A stretch of 64,000 nt of DNA from Hyphomicrobiales bacterium (lineage in GTDB: Bacteria; Pseudomonadota; Alphaproteobacteria; Rhizobiales; Rhizobiaceae), in contig UEIF01000021.1 of NCBI GenBank assembly GCA_900468805.1, positions 373,397-437,396 on the forward strand, given 5' to 3'. Numbering within the stretch: position 1 is the first letter of the stretch; each line of letters opens with the position of its first letter. The notes under the pieces were generated by a model. The model saw nothing but the letters and a program-made list of their open reading frames with translations. It made no database searches and was not told the DNA's origin. Shown piece after piece: positions 26,641 to 35,271 of the stretch. A program made the position numbers and the translations under genes.

Positions 26641-27348
26641 TTAGCCGGTAATCTTCTTCAGGAAATCAGCGAGATCGTCGGTGACGAAATCGATGTGATC
26701 GTCCTCGCCGCTCGTTTTCTCCCACCATTCTACGACCGTCTCTTCCAGATTGCGCGGGACGAGCAGAACGGTCTGCATGCCGAGCGCCTTCGGTACGGTG
26801 AGATTGCGCGGCAGGTCCTCGAACATTGCGGCCTTGCCGGTCTCGACCTTTTTCAGCGCCATGAATTTGTCGTAGGTCGCCTGCGCCGGCTTCGGCAGAT
26901 AGTCGGCCGCGACGATATCGAATATGTCGTCGAAATGGTCGAGGATGCCGAGCGCGCCGGCCGTCGCCTGTGCATGCTGGACGCTGCCATTTGTGAAGAT
27001 GAATTTGCGCCCCGGCAGGGATTTGATGGCTTCGGCGAGTTCCGGCTGCGGGGTGAGCGCCGTGTAATCGATCGCATGCGCCTTTTCGAGGAAGTCGTTG
27101 GGATCGACGCCGTGATGGATCATCAGCCCCTGCAGCGTCGTGCCGTGATCGTAATAGTACTGCTTCTGCAGCTTGCGGGCCTCTTCCTGCTCCATTTGCA
27201 GAAGCGCCGAGACATAGGCCGTCATGTTCTTGTCGATCTGCGCGAAGAGATTGACATGATGCGGATAGAGCGTGTTGTCGAGGTCGAAGACCCATTCGGT
27301 CACATGCTCAAAATCGTTTTTGCTAGGCGTACGGTCGATCTTTGTCAT
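26641..27348 (-). CDS. HAD-superfamily pyrimidine 5'-nucleotidase
   Basis: 235-residue haloacid-dehalogenase hydrolase of the PPA/SDT1-like pyrimidine 5'-nucleotidase group. The nucleophile motif is FDLDNTLYPH. Motif II is KFIFTNGSVQHA, and the acidic motif is AAMFEDLPRNL. Similar proteins in yeast dephosphorylate UMP/CMP or phosphoglycolate; the substrate here is unproven. The start is ATG 27348, since the upstream codons form an unrelated peptide. It is divergent from the radical SAM gene. Confidence 0.87.
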   Translation of the reverse strand: MTKIDRTPSKNDFEHVTEWVFDLDNTLYPHHVNLFAQIDKNMTAYVSALLQMEQEEARKLQKQYYYDHGTTLQGLMIHHGVDPNDFLEKAHAIDYTALTPQPELAEAIKSLPGRKFIFTNGSVQHAQATAGALGILDHFDDIFDIVAADYLPKPAQATYDKFMALKKVETGKAAMFEDLPRNLTVPKALGMQTVLLVPRNLEETVVEWWEKTSGEDDHIDFVTDDLADFLKKITG

Positions 27349-27534
27349 AGCCGCCCTTATGGCATGGCCGCGGCGGGAAACCAAAGGCTTTTGCTTGCAG
27401 GTCCGGCCCACCCAAGCTTCCCTAAAAATGCCGCCAGATTTTCACAACTTTTGAGAGATTTTGGCTGACTTTCGCCACCGATCGCTGATGACCTCTGCTT
27501 GCGTCAGACAGGGGGCCCGCAAGGGTGAAGTCGC

Positions 27535-29064
27535 ATGAAGATTGTTCTGATAAATCCACCGCATACCGCGATCGGTAGCCGCATTCCCGATGATCATCTT
27601 CCACCGCTCGGCCTTCTTTCTGTTGCAGGTCCACTGATCGACGATGGTCACATCGTCAGCCTCGTCGATGCAGAATTCGGGCCGCTGACGATTGCAGACA
27701 TCGTCAGCCGGGTCGTGGGCGGGAGTCCGGATCTTGTGCTGATCGGCCATTCCGGCTCGACGTCGGCCCATCCCACTGCCCGCGTGATCGCAGAAGCTAT
27801 CAAGCGCGGCGATCCCATAATCTCCATCATCTATGGCGGCGTGTTTCCCACCTATCACTGGCGAGAGGTGCTCGCCGAGACCGGGGCATTCGATATCCTC
27901 GTGCGCGGCGAGGGCGAGGAAACGATGCGGCGCCTAGCCGAAGCCCTGGCGGCGAACCGTCCGCTTGCGACCATCCCCGGAATCGCCTTTCGCGATGGCC
28001 ACGGCGAGGTGCTGGCAACACAGCCATCGCAGGCGATCGCCGATCTCGATTCCTACCGCGTCGGCTGGGAGCTGATCGACCATCGCAACTACAGCTACTG
28101 GGGCGGCAAGCGCGCCGTCGTCATGCAGTTTTCCCGCGGCTGCCCGCATCTTTGCAATTATTGTGGTCAGCGAGGCTTCTGGACCCGTTGGCGTCACCGC
28201 TCGCCGGAGCTTTTCGCTCGCGAGATCGCAAGGCTCCATCGCGAAGAGGGTGTCGAACTCATCAACCTCGCCGACGAGAACCCGACATCCTCGCGAAAAG
28301 CCTGGCTGGCTTTCCTCGAAGCGATGATCGCCGAGAATGTGCCCGTGCAGATCGTCGGTTCGACACGGGCAGATGATATCGTTCGGGATGCCGATATCCT
28401 GCATCTCTACCGTAAGGCAGGCGTCGTGCGCTGGCTGCTCGGCATGGAAAACACCGACGAGGCAACTCTGGCCCTGATCAAGAAGGGCGGAGCCAAGACA
28501 ACCGATCGCGAGGCGATCCGCCTCCTGCGCCAGCACGATATCCTCTCCATGGCGACCTGGGTTGTCGGTTTCGAAGAGGAGAGGCTGAGCGATCTCTGGC
28601 GCGGTTTCCGCCAACTTCTCTCCTATGATCCAGACCAGATTCAGGCGCTCTATGTGACGCCGCATCGCTGGACGCCCTTCTTCCGTATCGCCCGAGAACG
28701 GCAGGTGATCGAGACCGATATCCGTAAATGGGACTACAAGCATCAGGTCCTGAAGATGCGGCACCTGAATCCGCTCGTGCTGACCGCCTGCGTCAAGCTC
28801 ATTGAGGTTGCAGTCCAGGCGCGACCGAAAGCGCTGCTGCGCATTCTTTTCCATCGAGATCCGGAACAGCGCCATTCCATGCGCTGGTATACGCAAATGG
28901 GCCGCCGCGTCTGGTTCCACGAGATCGTGGAATTCCTCTTTCGCCGCCGCCATCTCAAGGATGGCCCGACGCTTGAGAATTTCTGGGGCGCGCCACAGGA
29001 TGCGGAGGAGGAATCCATGCTGCGCCCGCAACGGCATGTGAAGAGCCTCGACGCTGCGGAATAA
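27535..29064 (+). CDS. B12-binding radical SAM protein, BchE-like
   Basis: 509 residues. The N-terminal cobalamin-binding Rossmann domain (about 1-140) starts MKIVLINPPHTAIGSRIP with GGVFPTYHW near 100. The radical SAM core has the cluster motif CPHLCNYC (C-x3-C-x2-C) near residue 205. The C-terminal region is rich in aromatic and basic residues. The architecture matches BchE, the anaerobic Mg-protoporphyrin ester cyclase, and related methyltransferases. No chlorophyll genes are nearby and the order is not photosynthetic, so the substrate is unknown. AGGGTGAAG precedes the ATG. Confidence 0.85.
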   Translation: MKIVLINPPHTAIGSRIPDDHLPPLGLLSVAGPLIDDGHIVSLVDAEFGPLTIADIVSRVVGGSPDLVLIGHSGSTSAHPTARVIAEAIKRGDPIISIIYGGVFPTYHWREVLAETGAFDILVRGEGEETMRRLAEALAANRPLATIPGIAFRDGHGEVLATQPSQAIADLDSYRVGWELIDHRNYSYWGGKRAVVMQFSRGCPHLCNYCGQRGFWTRWRHRSPELFAREIARLHREEGVELINLADENPTSSRKAWLAFLEAMIAENVPVQIVGSTRADDIVRDADILHLYRKAGVVRWLLGMENTDEATLALIKKGGAKTTDREAIRLLRQHDILSMATWVVGFEEERLSDLWRGFRQLLSYDPDQIQALYVTPHRWTPFFRIARERQVIETDIRKWDYKHQVLKMRHLNPLVLTACVKLIEVAVQARPKALLRILFHRDPEQRHSMRWYTQMGRRVWFHEIVEFLFRRRHLKDGPTLENFWGAPQDAEEESMLRPQRHVKSLDAAE

Positions 29065-29119
29065 AATAGACGCCCGATTTTCGGCGGACGGCGCAGGCGG
29101 AGGGTGTTAGAAAGCGGAC

Positions 29120-30196
29120 ATGCTTTTCGAACGCCCCGATGACGACACGCTCTACGATGCCCTGATCGCGCGCAGCGCCGATTATGAGGGCCAGGCCTAT
29201 GTCTGCGTCAAGACGACAGGCATCTTCTGCCGCCTGACCTGTCCGGCGCGCAAGCCGAAGCGGGAAAACACCATCTTCTTCGATACGATCGCCGCCTGCA
29301 TGCATTCCGGCTTCCGCCCCTGCCAGCGCTGCAGGCCGCTGGAGCATCCGGGCAGGGAACCGATCGTTGATGAACTGCTGGCGCGGCTCGACAGCGAACC
29401 GGAGGTGCGCTGGACGGAAGATGAGCTTGTGCGCCGAGGATATGATCCATCGACGGTGCGCCGCGCTTTCAAGCGAGCGCTCGGCATGACCTTCCACGAT
29501 ATCGTTCGCTATCGCCGGCTGGGTGAGGCGGCGCGGCAGCTCGCCGATGGTGCGCGTGTCATTGATGCGCAGCTCGACGCGGGCTATGAGTCCCCGAGTG
29601 GCTTCCGGGCGGCTTTCCAACGCCTTGTCGGCAAGGCGCCGGTGCTCTCGCAGAACCGCGAACTGCTCTTTGCCGACTGGTTCGACACGCGGCTCGGGCC
29701 GATGGTCGCCGTGGCCGACCGAACGCACCTGCATCTCCTCGAATTTCACGACCGCAAGGCACTGCCGACCGAATTCGAAGCGCTGCAGAAGCGTGTTCGT
29801 TCCTCGGTCGCGATCGGCCGCACGCCGGCAATCGACCAGATCGAGGCGGAGGTTAGGGACTATTTCGAAGGCAGGCTCATCACCTTCAAGACGCCGCTGG
29901 CACTCGGCGGCACACCCTTCGAAAAGCATGTCTGGGCGAAACTCATCGAAATCCCCGCCGGCCAGACGCGCGCCTATGGCGATCTGGCGCGGGAGATGGA
30001 ACGGCCGGAGGTGGTGCGTGCCGTCGGCCGCGCCAATGGCGCAAACCAGCTTGCCATCATCGTACCTTGTCACCGCATCCTCGGTGCGGACGGATCGTTG
30101 ACGGGCTATGGCGGCGGACTCTGGCGCAAGCAATGGCTGCTACGGCATGAAGAGAAGATCAATGGACAAGCACCCGACCTGGAGAAGACAGCATGA
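29120..30196 (+). CDS. ada: Bifunctional Ada: methylphosphotriester/O6-methylguanine repair and regulator
   Basis: Adaptive-response protein of 358 residues. The N-terminal zinc domain (1-75) has the four-Cys set FCRLTC...PCQRC, with Cys37 the probable methyl acceptor from phosphotriesters. An AraC-type helix-turn-helix follows (about 90-180). The C-terminal MGMT domain has the acceptor motif VPCHRIL (Cys317) and the later GYGGGLWRK. When methylated it should activate alkylation-repair genes. Its stop overlaps the next gene (ATGA). No alkB or alkA is adjacent. Confidence 0.95.
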   Translation: MLFERPDDDTLYDALIARSADYEGQAYVCVKTTGIFCRLTCPARKPKRENTIFFDTIAACMHSGFRPCQRCRPLEHPGREPIVDELLARLDSEPEVRWTEDELVRRGYDPSTVRRAFKRALGMTFHDIVRYRRLGEAARQLADGARVIDAQLDAGYESPSGFRAAFQRLVGKAPVLSQNRELLFADWFDTRLGPMVAVADRTHLHLLEFHDRKALPTEFEALQKRVRSSVAIGRTPAIDQIEAEVRDYFEGRLITFKTPLALGGTPFEKHVWAKLIEIPAGQTRAYGDLAREMERPEVVRAVGRANGANQLAIIVPCHRILGADGSLTGYGGGLWRKQWLLRHEEKINGQAPDLEKTA

Positions 30197-30963
30197 ACCA
30201 GACTGAAAAAGCCGAGCTTTTCGGCACGCTGCACCGCAAGGGCAAGCCTGTTATTCTGTACAATATCTGGGATGCAGGAACCGCCAAGGCTGTGACGGAG
30301 GCCGGCGCAAAAGCGCTTGCGACCGGAAGCTGGTCGGTCGCCGCCGCCCAGGGTTATGGTGACGGCCAGAAACTGCCGATGGATGCGCTAATCGAGACGG
30401 CGCGCTCGATCACGGCCGTCAACGACCTGCCGCTCTCGGTCGATTTCGAAGGCGGATATTCCACGGAACCCGCCGGTGCCGCGGCCAATGTCGCAAAGCT
30501 CATTGAGGCAGGTGCCGTGGGTATCAATCTCGAGGACCAGCGCGTCGGCGAGGCCGGCCTTCATCCCATCGAGGCGCAGGCAGCGCGCATCCGCGCCATC
30601 AGAGAGATGGCCGAGGCACGGGGCATCGATTTCTTCATCAACGCTCGTACGGACCTCTTCCTCCAGGAGGGCGATGGCTCCAGGCATGCTGGTCTGGTCG
30701 ACGCAGCGATCGAGCGCGGCAAGGCCTATGCGGCGGCAGGCGCCAGCGGCTTCTTCGTGCCGGGCCTGATCGAACCGGCGCTGATCGAGAAGATCTGCGC
30801 CGCCTCCACGCTGCCGGTCAATATCATGATGAAGACGGGCGCACCCGATCCGGCAGCGCTGGCAAGGCTCGGCGTCTCGCGCATCAGCTATGGCCCGGGG
30901 CCTTACCGGGCCATGATGGAAAAGCTGAAGGAAGCGGCGGCCGCGATCTATTCGGCCAACTGA
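30193..30963 (+). CDS. Isocitrate lyase/PEP mutase-family protein
   Basis: 256-residue TIM-barrel of the PEP-mutase/isocitrate-lyase superfamily. It has conserved active-site segments YNIWDAGTAKAV, SVDFEGGY (metal Asp/Glu) and NARTDLFL. The KKCGH/KRCGH lyase-type loop of true isocitrate lyase is not apparent. Members cleave C-C or P-C bonds of oxalacetate-like acids; the substrate is not predictable. It is translationally coupled to ada by a four-base overlap and convergent with the LysR gene, whose coding region it overlaps by 16 bases. Confidence 0.85.
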   Translation: MNQTEKAELFGTLHRKGKPVILYNIWDAGTAKAVTEAGAKALATGSWSVAAAQGYGDGQKLPMDALIETARSITAVNDLPLSVDFEGGYSTEPAGAAANVAKLIEAGAVGINLEDQRVGEAGLHPIEAQAARIRAIREMAEARGIDFFINARTDLFLQEGDGSRHAGLVDAAIERGKAYAAAGASGFFVPGLIEPALIEKICAASTLPVNIMMKTGAPDPAALARLGVSRISYGPGPYRAMMEKLKEAAAAIYSAN

Positions 30964-31865
30964 CCGTTATTGGCGAGGCTCCGCATTATGCCGATGGCCT
31001 GAGCCAGGAAATTGCGGACGATAGGAGAGCGCTCGTCGCGGCGGGTGGCGAGCGTCAGCCGTGCTGTTGGCGCTTCGCCTGAAATTGCGACGTAGCGAAC
31101 ACCGGGAATGTTGATCTTCACCATGTCCGCCGGCACGATCGAGACGCCGAGACCGACGGCGATCAGGCTGGCAATCGAGGTGATCTGCGGTGCCGATTGT
31201 CCGAGCTGCGGTTCAAAGCCCGCCCGCCGGCACGCGGCGATGATATCGTCGAAAAAGCCGGCACCTGCCTCGCGCGGAAAGAGGACAAAGATTTCTCCAG
31301 TCAGTTCATCAAGGCGCAAGGTCTGCGCCTCCGATCGGGGATGTCCTGATGGCAGGATGATGACCATGGGTTCTTCGGCGAGCAGGTGACATCGGGCCTG
31401 CAGGCGGTCATCGCTCCCCGGGCGGACAAAGACGGCGTCGAGTTCTTCCGCATCCAGCAGCTCCAGCAATCGCGCAGTGGGTGCTTCCTCCAGATCGAGT
31501 TCGACGGCTGAGTATTTCTCGCGAAAGGCATTGACCACGGTGGGTACGATCGGATTGAAAACTGCCGAGCTGGTGAAGCCTATCCGCAGCCGTCCGCGCT
31601 CGCCGCGCGCCGCACGCATAGCGGATTGCTTGGCCTGTTCGGCTTGCAGCAATATTGCGCGCGCTTCCGGCAGGAAAACCTTGCCTGCTGCCGTCAGTTC
31701 CGCGCCATTCGACAGGCGACGGAAAAGTGATGCACCAATCTCGTTTTCAAGATCGCGTATCTGATTGCTGAGTGGCGGCTGGCCGATGCCGACCTTCCGC
31801 GCGGCGCGCGTAAAATTCAATTCTTCAGCGACCGCGATGAAATAACGAAGATGGCGAAGCTCCAT
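30948..31865 (-). CDS. LysR-family transcriptional regulator
   Basis: 305-residue LTTR. The winged helix-turn-helix occupies residues 1-60 (MELRHLRYFIAVAEELNFTRAARKVG), followed by a linker helix and a periplasmic-binding-protein-like co-inducer domain (about 90-295). The N-terminal pattern is close to the BenM/CatM/CbnR branch. Its gene is divergent from a short-chain dehydrogenase 120 bp away, the typical LTTR target arrangement, so it probably controls that gene and itself from the shared region. The effector is unknown. Confidence 0.93.
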   Translation of the reverse strand: MELRHLRYFIAVAEELNFTRAARKVGIGQPPLSNQIRDLENEIGASLFRRLSNGAELTAAGKVFLPEARAILLQAEQAKQSAMRAARGERGRLRIGFTSSAVFNPIVPTVVNAFREKYSAVELDLEEAPTARLLELLDAEELDAVFVRPGSDDRLQARCHLLAEEPMVIILPSGHPRSEAQTLRLDELTGEIFVLFPREAGAGFFDDIIAACRRAGFEPQLGQSAPQITSIASLIAVGLGVSIVPADMVKINIPGVRYVAISGEAPTARLTLATRRDERSPIVRNFLAQAIGIMRSLANNGQLAE

Positions 31866-31985
31866 GCAATACTTTTAAGATATCACGTTCGTCTGTGCAA
31901 TATATTGGAACTATCTCTTCTGCGTTGCCAAATGACGGTGTGCGCCACATTGTGCGTGGCGCTTGCTGCAGGACAGGAGTTCACC
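31866..31985. promoter_or_regulatory. Divergent LysR/SDR control region
   Basis: The region contains a 10-bp palindrome, CAATATATTG (31898-31907), that could be part of an LTTR site. It also has a perfect inverted repeat GCGCCAC/GTGGCGC (31942-31948 and 31956-31962), which would form a hairpin in the leader just before the SDR ribosome site ACAGGAG. Promoter boxes cannot be assigned with certainty. Confidence 0.45.
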
Positions 31986-32831
31986 ATGAGTTCAATTGAA
32001 AAGCGGTTCCTGATCACCGGTGTCAGCTCGGGCTTCGGCCGCGCCTTTGCCGAGGCCGCACTGGAAAAGGGTCACCGCGTGGTGGGAACGGTACGGAATG
32101 ATGAAGCGGCGGCCATGTTTGAAAGCCTGGCGCCAGGTCGTGCCGCAGCCGTCCATCTCGACGTCGCCGATATCGAGACAATCGAGCCGGCCGTTGCCGA
32201 TATCGAGAGGTCAATCGGTCCGATAGATGTTCTTATCAACAATGCCGGCTATGGGCATGAGGGCACATTGGAGGAATCGCCGATCGATGAAATGCGTCGG
32301 CAATTCGAGGTCAATGTCTTCGGCGCCGTCGGAATGATGAAGGCCGTCCTGCCGTTCATGCGCGAGCGGCGGTCGGGCCATATCATCAACATCACATCGA
32401 TGGGCGGGTTCATCACCATGCCCGGCATCGCTTATTATTGCGGCAGCAAATTTGCCCTGGAAGGCATAAGCGAGGTTTTGGCGAAGGAAGTCAAAGGCTT
32501 CGGCATTGCCGTCACGGCGGTAGCTCCCGGCTCGTTCCGCACCGACTGGGCCGGGCGCTCGATGATCCGCACGAGCAGGAGCATCGCGGATTACGATGCT
32601 CTCTTCGATCCCATTCGCCAGTCACGCGAGGAAAAGAGCGGCAAGCAGACGGGCGATCCACGCAAAGCGGCCGCAGCCGTGCTGGCTGTGGTCGAGGCTG
32701 AAAACCCGCCGGTCCACCTGTTGCTCGGCGCCGATGCACTGGCGCTCGTTCGCAACAGGCTCAAGAGCCTAAGCTCCGAAATTGATGACTGGGAAGATCT
32801 GACGCTTTCGACGAGCTTTGCCGAAGCATAG
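31986..32831 (+). CDS. Short-chain dehydrogenase/reductase
   Basis: 281-residue NAD(P)-dependent SDR of the classical type. Cofactor motif TGVSSGFGRAFAE (residues 11-23), NNAGYG, the catalytic Ser in ITSMGG, and Tyr-x3-Lys in YCGSKFALEG are all present. The C-terminal region with a VHLLLGADAL-like block is typical of the oxidoreductase/retinol-dehydrogenase-like subfamily (SDR-A5 type). ATG 31986 has ACAGGAG upstream; the longer open frame overlaps the LysR gene. A truncated paralogue lies at 46970-47602. Confidence 0.93.
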   Translation: MSSIEKRFLITGVSSGFGRAFAEAALEKGHRVVGTVRNDEAAAMFESLAPGRAAAVHLDVADIETIEPAVADIERSIGPIDVLINNAGYGHEGTLEESPIDEMRRQFEVNVFGAVGMMKAVLPFMRERRSGHIINITSMGGFITMPGIAYYCGSKFALEGISEVLAKEVKGFGIAVTAVAPGSFRTDWAGRSMIRTSRSIADYDALFDPIRQSREEKSGKQTGDPRKAAAAVLAVVEAENPPVHLLLGADALALVRNRLKSLSSEIDDWEDLTLSTSFAEA

Positions 32832-32863
32832 GACAGGGCGCCCGGGAAGGGCGCCTTGCTCGA

Positions 32864-33751
32864 TCAGGGAACAATCAGCGTGCCGACGCCATGCTCAGTG
32901 AAGATTTCGAGCAGCACGGAGTGAGCGGTCTTGCCGTTCAGGATGACGACGCCCTGCACACCGGCCTTGATGGCCTCGATGCAGGTTTCGACTTTTGGGA
33001 TCATGCCACCGGAAATCGTGCCGTCGGCAATCAGCGCATGGGCTTCGGCGACGGAGAGTTCCTTGATGAGCTGGCCCTGCTTGTCGAGCACGCCAGGCAC
33101 ATCCGTCAGGAACAGCAGGCGGGTGGCGTTCAGCGCCCCGGCGATGGCGCCGGCAAAGGTGTCGGCATTGATATTATAGGTCGCGCCGTCGCGGCCGGGA
33201 GCAACCGGCGCAATGACCGGGATCATCTCGGAACGGGCGAGCAGGTCGAGCAGCGTGCGGTCGACTTCCACTACTTCGCCGACGAAGCCGAGATCGAGCA
33301 CGCGCTCGATGTTGGAATCGGGGTCCTTGACGGTCTTGCGGGCCTTTTCGGCGAAGACCATGTTGCCGTCCTTGCCACAAAGGCCGATCGCCCATTCGCC
33401 GGTCTGGTTGATCAGCGCGACGATTTCCTTGTTGATCGAGCCGGCGAGCACCATTTCGACGATCTCGACCGTCTTCTGGTCGGTGACGCGCAGGCCGCCT
33501 TCGAACTTCGACTCGATGCCCATCTTCGTCAGCATCGCGCCGATCTGCGGGCCGCCGCCATGCACGACGATCGGGTTGACACCGGACTGCTTCAAAAGTG
33601 CGATATCGCTGGCAAAGGCCTTGCCGAGCTCGGGATTGCCCATCGCGTGGCCGCCGTATTTCACGACGATCGTCTTGTTTTCATAACGCTGCATGAAGGG
33701 CAGCGCCTGGGCAAGAAGACGTGCCTGCATTTCGCTTTCGGACTCGTTCAT
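32864..33751 (-). CDS. argB: Acetylglutamate kinase
   Basis: Second step of arginine synthesis: phosphorylates N-acetylglutamate. The amino-acid-kinase fold of 295 residues has the glycine-rich VKYGGHAMGNPE, the substrate loop VHGGGPQIGAML, and NINADTFAGAIAGAL near the C-terminus. The N-terminal helix before the kinase domain marks the arginine-inhibitable hexameric type. It stands alone here and is divergent from the ECF sigma gene, 156 bp apart. Confidence 0.97.
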   Translation of the reverse strand: MNESESEMQARLLAQALPFMQRYENKTIVVKYGGHAMGNPELGKAFASDIALLKQSGVNPIVVHGGGPQIGAMLTKMGIESKFEGGLRVTDQKTVEIVEMVLAGSINKEIVALINQTGEWAIGLCGKDGNMVFAEKARKTVKDPDSNIERVLDLGFVGEVVEVDRTLLDLLARSEMIPVIAPVAPGRDGATYNINADTFAGAIAGALNATRLLFLTDVPGVLDKQGQLIKELSVAEAHALIADGTISGGMIPKVETCIEAIKAGVQGVVILNGKTAHSVLLEIFTEHGVGTLIVP

Positions 33752-33807
33752 GGGGAACCCCGCGCAATTGATCGCGGCCTTTTATCTCAAGTTTTTGACA
33801 GAGGGAA

Positions 33808-33836
33808 TAATCCGGCACGCAATAGTTTTTCGTATC
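33808..33836 (+). promoter_or_regulatory. Candidate ECF promoter upstream of sigma factor gene
   Basis: TAATCC (33808-33813) and CGTATC (33831-33836) are separated by 17 bases. They resemble RpoE-type ECF elements and would allow autoregulation. This is a weak, pattern-only assignment. Confidence 0.3.
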
Positions 33837-33907
33837 TAAGGCCGACCTGGGAACTTGCCAGTTCATATTGAAACCACTGAACCGGAAATCGTTCAATCGA
33901 GGGCGGC

Positions 33908-34444
33908 ATGACAGGCGACTTTGCAGAATTGATTGGCCGCATCGCGCTCGGGGACCGAAAGGCCTTCACCGCGCTCTATAATCAGACCAGCCCGAAACTT
34001 TTCGCCATCTGCCTGCGTATCCTGGATAGCAGGCCGGAAGCCGAGGAGGTGTTGCAGGAAGTCTATGTGAAGATATGGCAACGTGCCGGTGCCTTCACGG
34101 CAGGATCGGCGACATCTGCTGCCTGGCTTGCGGCTATTGCCCGCAATCAGGCAATCGACATGCTGAGAGCGCGCAAGCCCATAGCTGACGAAATCGATAG
34201 TGTGCTCGGCATTGCCGATACTGGTCCCGATCCTGAAGCACAAGTCGTGATTAAGGATGAAGGAAGGCGGATTGACACCTGCATGGAAGAGTTGGAAGCT
34301 GATCGTGCGGTCGCGGTGAAACGGGCTTATGTCGAAGGGCTGAGCTATCAGGAACTGGCCGATCAGTTTGGTGTCCCGCTGAACACTGTGCGGACATGGC
34401 TAAGACGCAGCCTGCTGAAACTGAGAGAGTGCATGGAACGATGA
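33908..34444 (+). CDS. ECF-family RNA polymerase sigma factor
   Basis: 178-residue group 4 sigma factor containing region 2 (about 15-80: ALYNQTSPKLFAICLRIL, then EEVLQEVYVKIWQ) and region 4 (about 120-175: YVEGLSYQELADQFGVPLN). It lacks regions 1 and 3 as expected. The stop overlaps the ATG of the anti-sigma gene (ATGA), which implies equimolar, coupled synthesis. With the downstream fasciclin gene the layout matches the SigK (ECF19-like) group. The signal is likely redox or envelope stress, by analogy only. Confidence 0.93.
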   Translation: MTGDFAELIGRIALGDRKAFTALYNQTSPKLFAICLRILDSRPEAEEVLQEVYVKIWQRAGAFTAGSATSAAWLAAIARNQAIDMLRARKPIADEIDSVLGIADTGPDPEAQVVIKDEGRRIDTCMEELEADRAVAVKRAYVEGLSYQELADQFGVPLNTVRTWLRRSLLKLRECMER

Positions 34445-35160
34445 CATCGCCCGACAAAAGCAAGGGAGACCGCTCCCGGGATGAGGTTCTCGCCGGCGAA
34501 TATGTGCTGGGCGTCCTCTCCCTTCAGGACCGCAGGATCGTCGAGGAGCGCATGCGCCGCGACCGGCCGTTTGCTGCCATCGTCAGCCGCTGGGAGGTCA
34601 ACCTTTCCAGCTTCAACGATGAATATGGCGCGGCCACACCGAGCCGCGAGACCTTCAAGCAGATCGAGGCGCGCCTTTTTGCCGATGCAGAAAATCCACC
34701 GCGCTTTTCGCACGGACTCTGGAATTCCGCCGTTTTCTGGCGCTCGCTGACTTTTGCCTCGCTTGCGGTCACCTTGGGCGTCATCGCCTTCGCCTCAGGT
34801 CTCGTGCCCCAGCCTCCGGCATCGGCGCCGCTGGTGGCGGATCTCTCGGGACAGAACAACCAGGTCAACCTGACGGCCTCTTACGATATTCAGAGTGGCC
34901 GATTGAAGATTGTGCCTGTTGCGGCTGGCAAACCGGAGGAGAAATCTCTCGAACTCTGGTTTATGCCTGGCGGCGGCACGCCTCGTTCCCTTGGTATTTT
35001 CCAGCCCGGCATGAATGGTGAACTGGTGATCCCGACGGATATGCGCAGCCAGATTTCCGATGGCGCGACGCTGGCCGTCAGCCTGGAGTCATTTGGCGGC
35101 TCGCCCACCCATCAGCCGACCGGCCCCGTCGTTGCCAGCGGTGCGATCCACAGGCCTTAA
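34441..35160 (+). CDS. Membrane anti-sigma factor, RskA-like
   Basis: About 239 residues with one transmembrane helix (about 100-120). The cytoplasmic N-terminus carries the sigma-binding helix pattern LAGEYVLGVLSLQDRRIVEE, without the His/Cys zinc signature of ZAS-type factors. The periplasmic C-terminal domain (about 130-239) is the RskA fold, with SLELWFMPGGGTPRSLGIF. It should hold the upstream sigma factor inactive until proteolysis. The start is fixed by the four-base overlap with the sigma gene. The pairing is very likely from synteny and fold. Confidence 0.9.
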   Translation: MTSPDKSKGDRSRDEVLAGEYVLGVLSLQDRRIVEERMRRDRPFAAIVSRWEVNLSSFNDEYGAATPSRETFKQIEARLFADAENPPRFSHGLWNSAVFWRSLTFASLAVTLGVIAFASGLVPQPPASAPLVADLSGQNNQVNLTASYDIQSGRLKIVPVAAGKPEEKSLELWFMPGGGTPRSLGIFQPGMNGELVIPTDMRSQISDGATLAVSLESFGGSPTHQPTGPVVASGAIHRP

Positions 35161-35177
35161 AACAAAAATCAGTTTCC

Positions 35178-35206
35178 TGAAACTCTTCTGCAGCACCTTC
35201 CGTAGT
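35178..35206 (+). promoter_or_regulatory. Candidate ECF promoter upstream of fasciclin gene
   Basis: TGAAAC (35178-35183) and CGTAGT (35201-35206) lie 17 bases apart, about 66 bases before the fasciclin ATG. They resemble ECF -35/-10 elements. They are not identical to the elements proposed ahead of the sigma gene, so the link is tentative. Confidence 0.35.
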
Positions 35207-35271
35207 TGCTGATATCCGGGCGGCGCAGGGCATAAAGCCAGCGGCTGCGACCGGGTGCAGAGGAGAAAATC

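Noticed and set aside
27535..29064. Evidence for photosynthesis from the BchE-like gene
   Set aside because: No other bacteriochlorophyll or reaction-centre genes are present and the family is broad.
32835..32857. Hairpin between the SDR gene and argB as a terminator
   Set aside because: Nine-base stem but no T-run on either side, so intrinsic termination is not supported.
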